Origin: a virus
Length of the DNA stretch: 27,808 nucleotides
Strand: one strand, 5' to 3'
IMG/VR virus record: IMGVR_UViG_3300035162_002523
Location: 1 to 27,808 of that record
The notes under the pieces were generated by a model that was given only the letters and a program-made list of their open reading frames with translations, did not search any database and was not told the DNA's origin. Position 1 is the first letter of the stretch; every line of letters starts with the position of its first letter. Of the stretch, positions 24,238-27,808 are shown in pieces. The translations under genes and the position numbers were made by a program.

Positions 24238-24272
24238 TAGTTAGTGCCTGTGTAGAATTCTCTCGTGTTCAT
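24237..24272 (-). CDS. Possible 11-codon micro-ORF (MNTREFYTGTN)
   Basis: An ATG at 24272 overlaps the stop of the 22-residue TM ORF (ATGA), and its TAA overlaps the ATG of the 60-residue gene (TAATG). It exactly bridges the two genes. It may be a real peptide or only a ribosome relay that carries translation to the next gene. There is no good ribosome site of its own. Confidence 0.3.
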   Translation of the reverse strand: MNTREFYTGTN

Positions 24273-24337
24273 GAAGTCATCACTATGACTATGGTTACGG
24301 CGGCTATGCAAGCTAGGGATACTAGTAGTAGGGTCAT
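24269..24337 (-). CDS. 22-residue single-TM micropeptide
   Basis: Encodes MTLLLVSLACIAAVTIVIVMTS, almost entirely hydrophobic and long enough to span a membrane once, with no charged residue. The ATG overlaps the TGA of the 102-residue TM protein (ATGA). It is preceded by a GGAG ribosome site about 8-9 bases upstream ('ccggagaaaacacaatg'). Its stop overlaps the next start. The exact overlap geometry plus ribosome site argue that it is translated. It could be a small holin-like or inhibitor peptide, or an accessory of the TM protein; no family is recognised. Confidence 0.5.
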   Translation of the reverse strand: MTLLLVSLACIAAVTIVIVMTS

Positions 24338-24642
24338 TGTGTTTTCTCCGGCGTAGCTTCAAAGTAGTGCAGCATAATTTCTGGCGAACACTCGATAGTA
24401 AGTGTCACAGTCTGTCGGTCTACTCGATAGCTAAACTCAGGTTCTTGCCGTAGCGTTGAACACTTCTGTCCGTTAAAGTCGAACGCCGGTTTTTCTAAGA
24501 CTACGGCAGGCGGGTTTTGTGCAAACAGTACACCCAACGCTACCACCAAAGCTAAGGCTATCACCCCAACCACAACCAGTGCCGACACTGCACCCCTGTA
24601 CTTATCTTTCCAATACTTTGTTGATGCGCTTAGTTCAGTCAT
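24334..24642 (-). CDS. Single-TM small membrane protein (102 aa)
   Basis: A 102-residue protein with a short charged N-terminus ('ASTKYWKDKYRG'), one strong TM helix at about 19-41 and a C-terminal domain of about 60 residues containing two cysteines (61 and 85). Positive charges before the TM predict N-in, with the C-domain outside the cytoplasm, where the two Cys could pair. I chose the ATG at 24642 because it overlaps the stop of the preceding 19-codon TM ORF (ATGA). The longer frame, to 24774, would run through the end of the zinc-ribbon gene with an implausible Lys/Asn/Ser-rich leader. With no lysis gene visible elsewhere in the window it is a candidate holin- or spanin-like protein, but this is only inference. 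Confidence 0.6.
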   Translation of the reverse strand: MTELSASTKYWKDKYRGAVSALVVVGVIALALVVALGVLFAQNPPAVVLEKPAFDFNGQKCSTLRQEPEFSYRVDRQTVTLTIECSPEIMLHYFEATPEKTQ

Positions 24643-24698
24643 ACCAACCACCCCACTACCAAGAAAGCTCCGTATATTGCTATTGCTATTAGTATCAT
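24639..24698 (-). CDS. 19-residue single-TM micropeptide
   Basis: Encodes MILIAIAIYGAFLVVGWLV, wholly hydrophobic. A very good ribosome site (GGGAGGTGGGG, ending one base before the ATG) precedes it. Its ATG overlaps the TGA of the zinc-ribbon gene, and its TGA overlaps the ATG of the 102-residue TM protein. Both junctions are ATGA. This is stronger support than for most ORFs of this size. Function unknown; a membrane partner or regulator of the next protein is the simplest guess. Confidence 0.52.
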   Translation of the reverse strand: MILIAIAIYGAFLVVGWLV

Positions 24699-24904
24699 TC
24701 CCCACCTCCCGCTTTAATTGTTGGCTGTTTTGTAACTTTAGGTATAACTGTTTCTCTAAGGATAGCTTCTTCAAAGTAATAACACTTTAAGCAGTACCAC
24801 CCCACTCGCTTCTGTGTCTGCATGTTAAGCACTTGCTCAGAAGTTTCTTTGCACTTAGGGCATACGTTAGTACTCAGATCACCTGTAGCGTGGGGTAAGC
24901 TCAT
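24695..24904 (-). CDS. Small zinc-ribbon protein (69 aa)
   Basis: A 69-residue protein with two CxxC knuckles: 'CPKC' at about 15-18 and 'CLKC' at about 38-41, the spacing of a zinc ribbon. The tail is disordered and Lys/Gly-rich. The ATG overlaps the preceding stop (TAATG) and has GGGAGG about 11 bases upstream. Small zinc ribbons are common in phage accessory regions and often act on nucleic acid or host enzymes; the target here cannot be told. Confidence 0.7.
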   Translation of the reverse strand: MSLPHATGDLSTNVCPKCKETSEQVLNMQTQKRVGWYCLKCYYFEEAILRETVIPKVTKQPTIKAGGGE

Positions 24905-25182
24905 TAGTGCAGTGCCTCCCTTGATTTAAAAGCCTGCATTATTAGCATGTTCAGCATCCAAAAACATGGGCCGTCCATCACTAAGCAGTCTTCGCCTTTA
25001 TGTTTCCCCTGATTTAAGTATTTAATAACTTCTTCTTCGCCCACGTCTTGTAATAACTGGTGGCCTTCAAGCAGCATCCTAAAGTTTACCACCTCGTAAC
25101 TTGTACCCGTTTCAGCTTCTAGCTTATCTGCTAGCGCAATAGCGTTCTCTACGCCGTGGATAACTTGGGTGCTATGTTTCAT
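24904..25182 (-). CDS. Hypothetical protein (92 aa)
   Basis: A 92-residue, mostly helical acidic protein. Its helix 'NAIALADKLEAETG' is followed by 'EVVNFRMLLEGHQLLQDVGE', and a C-terminal hydrophobic helix ('FWMLNMLIMQAF') looks like a buried or interface helix, not a TM segment. No motif is recognised. It starts inside the end of the 43-codon ORF (11-base overlap), and its stop overlaps the next ATG (TAATG). It is real by composition and packing; function unknown. Confidence 0.6.
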   Translation of the reverse strand: MKHSTQVIHGVENAIALADKLEAETGTSYEVVNFRMLLEGHQLLQDVGEEEVIKYLNQGKHKGEDCLVMDGPCFWMLNMLIMQAFKSREALH

Positions 25183-25303
25183 CTAGCAAAGCCTCAAGGC
25201 GCGTCTCTAACTTTTCTAGCCGAGCAACAACATCCAACAGTTGTTGGCCTAGCTCTATCACTTCTTCGCCGTCTTCTTCGCTAAGCTCAATTACTACTTT
25301 CAT
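25172..25303 (-). CDS. Small coiled-coil protein (43 aa)
   Basis: A 43-residue protein: 'MKVVIELSEEDGEEVIELGQ' followed by 'LLDVVARLEKLETRLEALL'. The second half has leucines and valines in a clear heptad pattern, so it should form a short coiled-coil dimer or bind a helix of another protein. The ATG overlaps the stop of the preceding 46-codon ORF (ATGA), and the end overlaps the 92-residue gene by 11 bases. Function unknown. Confidence 0.55.
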   Translation of the reverse strand: MKVVIELSEEDGEEVIELGQQLLDVVARLEKLETRLEALLDET

Positions 25304-25440
25304 TCAACATCCCACGTAGACATAGCTTCGTCTGCTGCACGTTCAGCCATCTCTTGCCTACGCTCCGCAGGGTCTACGTAATCTTCTTCTTGTGTGTTTA
25401 GGTACTCTTCTAGCTCTACCGTTACTCTATCTCTACTCAT
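25300..25440 (-). CDS. Small acidic protein (46 aa)
   Basis: A 46-residue, highly charged, helical protein ('MSRDRVTVELEEYLNTQEED' then an Arg/Glu/Ala-rich helix ending 'STWDVE'). It has a strong AAGGAG ribosome site 7 bases before the ATG that overlaps the stop of the upstream zinc-finger gene. Its stop overlaps the next ATG (ATGA). It begins the long coupled chain. Function unknown. Confidence 0.6.
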   Translation of the reverse strand: MSRDRVTVELEEYLNTQEEDYVDPAERRQEMAERAADEAMSTWDVE

Positions 25441-25451
25441 TGTTATTCTCC

Positions 25452-25691
25452 TTATAGATCGTGTTTAATTATAAACTCAGCAAAATTTTGTAGTTCTTTA
25501 GGCGACGAACACTTTTTTTTCATAGGGCTTTGGCATACGGGACACTTAACGTTCCGGACTACCTCCGCTCGGGCATAGTTAGGTGCGTTTGCGTTAACAT
25601 TTTTAACATGTCCACATTCCAAATAAAGAAACCAACAAGGCCTATGTTGAGTCACGCTAACCGGCTGATACTCTCGCTCAATTACTTTCAT
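25452..25691 (-). CDS. Small zinc-finger protein (79 aa)
   Basis: A 79-residue protein with 'ECGHVKNV' (Cys26, His28) and 'KCPVC' (Cys50, Cys53), a zinc-binding set of the type seen in small phage proteins ('L.CGH ... R.KC..C'). The C-terminus is Lys/Cys-rich, then helical. I prefer the ATG at 25691, which has GGAGAGG five bases upstream. A TTG at 25703 would place the ribosome site inside the gene. It is the first gene after the non-coding gap and likely starts the small-gene run. Confidence 0.68.
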   Translation of the reverse strand: MKVIEREYQPVSVTQHRPCWFLYLECGHVKNVNANAPNYARAEVVRNVKCPVCQSPMKKKCSSPKELQNFAEFIIKHDL

Positions 25692-25750
25692 GCCCCTCTC
25701 CAATTTTGATGCGCGCTTAAGGTACTTCGATACTCCACCTATTCAGAATT

Positions 25751-25768
25751 CTTACGCACCTTACGCAC
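25751..25768. repeat. Tandem direct repeat, 2 x 9 bp
   Basis: Two perfect adjacent copies of cttacgcac (gtgcgtaag on the minus strand), in the leader of the small-gene run. Confidence 0.8.
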
Positions 25769-25817
25769 GACTAGCTGTCACGTAGCTTCCCCGACGCAGA
25801 CAAGAAACTGGATAGAC

Positions 25818-25835
25818 ATTTACAGTTATGTAAAT
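25818..25835. promoter_or_regulatory. 18-bp perfect inverted repeat, candidate operator
   Basis: ATTTACA-gtta-TGTAAAT: 7-base perfect arms and a 4-base centre. The size and AT-rich arms suit a dimeric HTH repressor such as the 81-residue protein at 19163-19408, or another regulator. It lies about 130 bases upstream of the zinc-finger gene. The dyad is directly visible; the operator role is inference. Confidence 0.5.
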
Positions 25836-25925
25836 ACCTCTTGTTTTCCTTCTGCATTGCGGGTGTTTTTTGCAAGCTACCCACCGCCCGCTGGGGTATT
25901 CGGGGTAAGCAAAGAACCCCCGTAA

Positions 25926-27752
25926 TTAACACTCACCATAAGAGTTAGCGTATCCACCTTCGCAATCTAAGGGTAAGTCCAACGCCCACTCGGGGCGCAC
26001 CTTCATTGAGTCCTCTACGTAAGCCATAGCTTCTTCTACTTCGGCTATGGGGGCTATACACCCTATAGCATCATGCACAGTCATTACAACTTTATAGCGT
26101 TTCGCTACACGTAATAGCTGCTCGCCAATGACTATGCGAGCTAATGCTTGGCAGACGTTCTCTATAACTTTACCGCCGTAAATACGGTTAGGTATAATAG
26201 CGCGGCCTCGTTTAGTGTCGTACACAACCTCTACTCGCCCGTCTTCTTCGTTTCTTTCTTTCCTTAGGTTGGGGTACTTAACGTACAAGCCATTAGGAAG
26301 CTCGATCCCGTTGTCGGTATCTACAACCACAACTCCTTCCTTACCAATCGCTTGGCTTTGCCCTACCATTATGCCTTGAAGCGCACTGCCTGCCTGCTTC
26401 CATAGCTTAGGGATACTGGAGTACGTCTCCCGATACACCCTGATGATCCGGTCACACTCATCTTGCTCTAGCTCTACGCCAAAGGTCTTTAACTGATCCT
26501 TAAACTTAACCGCACCCATGCCGTAACCTGCACCTAAGATTGTAGTTTTACCTACGAACCTTTCCTCCTTGTCTATGTCTTCCGGCGCTTTGTTGTATAT
26601 TGCAGAAGCCATGATCTTGTATACGTCGTCCCCTCGGTCGAATGCCTCTACTAAGGACTCTTCCTCAGCTAACCATGCTAACGTGCGTGCTTCAATCTGC
26701 GATAAGTCGCAGTCAATAAACTTATACCCGTCTGGAGCACATATCGCCTTCTTGAGTATCGAGCCTCGTGGTAAGTTCTGCATGTTGACCTTATCGTCGC
26801 CACCCCACCGCCCTGTGTGTGCTGCGTAATACTTCAGTGGTATAGGGAGTTTGCCCCTTCCACCTATTGCAATAAGCCGCTCTGTGCGAGTCTCGTCTAT
26901 CGTAGACTTTACCCCTAGCCGTGTGGCTACAAGGATTTGAACTAACGGGTTAGCGTGGCTTTGTAATTCCTTAAGCCCTTCGTCTGTCTTAGCAAATGCA
27001 AATGCCTCCTTGCCTGTGCGCAAACTTATCTTAGTGGGAGGTTCTACACCGCACTGTCTAAGAAGCGCAGCAAACTTAGGGTTACTCATTATCTCTGCGC
27101 GATCTACCTTAGCCTTAGACAGCAGCTTCTCTTTGGTATCCCTAATCTTATTAAGGTGCGTGATCAACAGCTCTCGGTCTACCTCAAGTACTGGCTCAGT
27201 AAACATCCTTAGAGTGAGGTCTATTAGGTTTAGCTCTAGCTTAGAAATCTTAGGGGCCAGTACACCGAACAAAGCGTATGTAAGCTCTACGTCATTAATA
27301 CAATACCCACCGTAGGCTTCCATCTCTTCTGGGCTGAAGTCCAACCGCCGCTTGCCTAGGGCATCTAGCACCTCAGTGCCTTTCAATCCCAGTTCGTAAT
27401 GCTGCACCAAAGCCGAAAGGCTACCACCAACTTCTATAGTGTGGATGGCGCGTGCCATGCAAAGTGTATCGGCTATCTTCTTCGGGACTATACCGAAGTG
27501 CCAATTCATTATAGAGAGATCAAACCTTGCGTTGTGCGCAATAGCAGCGGAGTTACTCCAGTCGAAGGAATCCAAAAAGGCTTTTACTTTCTTCTTTGTT
27601 CCTGTGACGAACTTAGTCTCCTCGTTGTTCTTCTTCACCGCTACGCCTATAACCTCAAAGCGCTTGTCACGGATGTACTCCTCAGTAGTGAACTTCCTAA
27701 GGCCAAAGTCTTTTGCATAATAAGTTTCGAAATCAATCGTAAGCATATCCAT
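25926..27752 (-). CDS. polA: DNA polymerase I (family A) with 3'-5' exonuclease, Leu762 type
   Basis: A 608-residue replicative polymerase (numbering from the ATG at 27752). DEDDy exonuclease: 'IDFETYY' (Asp7, Glu9), 'AHNARFD' (Asp78) and 'YCINDVE' (Tyr150, Asp154). Polymerase: motif A 'DLSQIEART' (Asp349, Glu354), O-helix 'RFVGKTTILGAGYGMG' (Arg398, Lys402, Leu406, Tyr410) and motif C 'TVHDAIG' (His560, Asp561). There is no 5'-nuclease domain, as in T7-like phage enzymes. Leu406 corresponds to Phe762 of E. coli Pol I. The frame also opens at ATG 27803 near the window edge. I prefer 27752 because homologous proteins start near the DFE motif and an AGGTG lies 10 bases upstream. ATG 27746 is a further alternative. 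Confidence 0.92.
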   Translation of the reverse strand: MDMLTIDFETYYAKDFGLRKFTTEEYIRDKRFEVIGVAVKKNNEETKFVTGTKKKVKAFLDSFDWSNSAAIAHNARFDLSIMNWHFGIVPKKIADTLCMARAIHTIEVGGSLSALVQHYELGLKGTEVLDALGKRRLDFSPEEMEAYGGYCINDVELTYALFGVLAPKISKLELNLIDLTLRMFTEPVLEVDRELLITHLNKIRDTKEKLLSKAKVDRAEIMSNPKFAALLRQCGVEPPTKISLRTGKEAFAFAKTDEGLKELQSHANPLVQILVATRLGVKSTIDETRTERLIAIGGRGKLPIPLKYYAAHTGRWGGDDKVNMQNLPRGSILKKAICAPDGYKFIDCDLSQIEARTLAWLAEEESLVEAFDRGDDVYKIMASAIYNKAPEDIDKEERFVGKTTILGAGYGMGAVKFKDQLKTFGVELEQDECDRIIRVYRETYSSIPKLWKQAGSALQGIMVGQSQAIGKEGVVVVDTDNGIELPNGLYVKYPNLRKERNEEDGRVEVVYDTKRGRAIIPNRIYGGKVIENVCQALARIVIGEQLLRVAKRYKVVMTVHDAIGCIAPIAEVEEAMAYVEDSMKVRPEWALDLPLDCEGGYANSYGEC

Positions 27753-27762
27753 TTGGGGCTTA

Positions 27763-27799
27763 CACCTGCTGTTTGTCAGGTAGTTGTTGAGAACAACTA
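27763..27799 (-). promoter_or_regulatory. Double dyad in the polymerase leader
   Basis: Read on the minus strand, an 8-base perfect inverted repeat (TAGTTGTT-CTC-AACAACTA, 27799-27781) abuts a second dyad (ACCTG-8 nt-CAGGT, 27781-27764). The second arm of the latter contains most of the AGGTG that is the best ribosome site for the start at 27752. If that start is right, the RNA could hide its own ribosome site. If the start is 27803, both dyads are coding. Confidence 0.45.
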
Positions 27800-27808
27800 T
27801 CATAGTGC

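Larger units (their letters stand above)
25692..25925 (-). other. Non-coding gap after the polymerase gene
   Basis: About 234 bases without a convincing gene, the longest such stretch in the window. It contains the inverted repeat at 25818-25835, the tandem 9-mer at 25751-25768 and GC-rich runs next to the polymerase stop (25860-25925). I found no good -35/-10 pair and no hairpin followed by a T-run on the minus strand. A regulatory or origin role is possible. Confidence 0.6.

Noticed and set aside
24643-24774. N-terminal extension of the 102-residue TM protein (start at 24774)
   Set aside because: It would overlap the zinc-ribbon gene by 80 bases, adds a Lys/Asn/Ser-rich non-folding leader and lacks a ribosome site; the ATG at 24642 is in perfect ATGA overlap.
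25771-25857. 28-codon minus-strand ORF in the non-coding gap
   Set aside because: No ribosome site before its ATG, no coupling to neighbours and a random-looking composition.
25840-25925. Rho-independent terminator after the polymerase gene
   Set aside because: GC-rich imperfect stems exist, but on the minus strand they are followed by A-runs, not a T-run.

Overview
This window looks like part of a tailed double-stranded DNA phage genome, most likely a podovirus-like phage of a marine or other aquatic bacterium. No ribosomal RNA, tRNA, integrase, terminase, portal, capsid or recognisable endolysin gene was seen, so it is only part of the genome. The aquatic assignment is inference from the style of the structural proteins and from the family A polymerase, primase-helicase and SNF2-type helicase set.

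Bases 1-16053 hold seven plus-strand genes packed with gaps of 1-9 bases. All look like late virion genes: a truncated tail or stabilization-type beta protein with an FCCH-like N-terminal domain, a second beta-rich structural protein, four Ala/Gly/Gln-rich proteins with repeats and coiled-coil character, and a 2194-residue giant. The giant carries three N-terminal APWExxW repeats, an FtsK-gamma-like winged helix, an HEFIH metalloprotease-type motif with a downstream Glu, a PLxRFG-type motif and a hydrophobic C-terminal region. It is probably an internal or ejected virion protein.

Bases 16050-27752 hold only minus-strand genes, read from right to left. DNA polymerase I (3'-5' exonuclease plus polymerase, with Leu at the position equivalent to E. 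coli 762) comes first. A roughly 234-base non-coding gap with an inverted repeat and a tandem 9-mer follows. Next is a very compressed run of small genes, several joined by ATGA or TAATG overlaps, which includes five ORFs of 11-46 codons. Then come a Cas4/RecB-like nuclease with four cysteines, an HNH nuclease, a small HNH-like protein and an SNF2-type helicase. A near-consensus sigma70-type promoter lies just after the helicase and should drive the last block: a 129-residue conserved-looking protein, a probable ssDNA-binding protein, a small HTH protein, a primase-polymerase/helicase fusion and a 65-residue protein. The two transcription directions meet tail to tail with a 4-base overlap of stop codons at 16050-16053.

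The minus-strand genes form a replication and recombination module: polymerase, primase-helicase, ssDNA binding, a resection-type nuclease and a DNA-remodelling ATPase. The plus-strand genes form the tail and ejection module. The most interesting parts are the coupled micro-ORF cluster with three small single-TM proteins (24269-24698), the domain mix of the giant protein, and the paired dyads in the polymerase leader. The window has no gene-free stretch longer than 300 bases.
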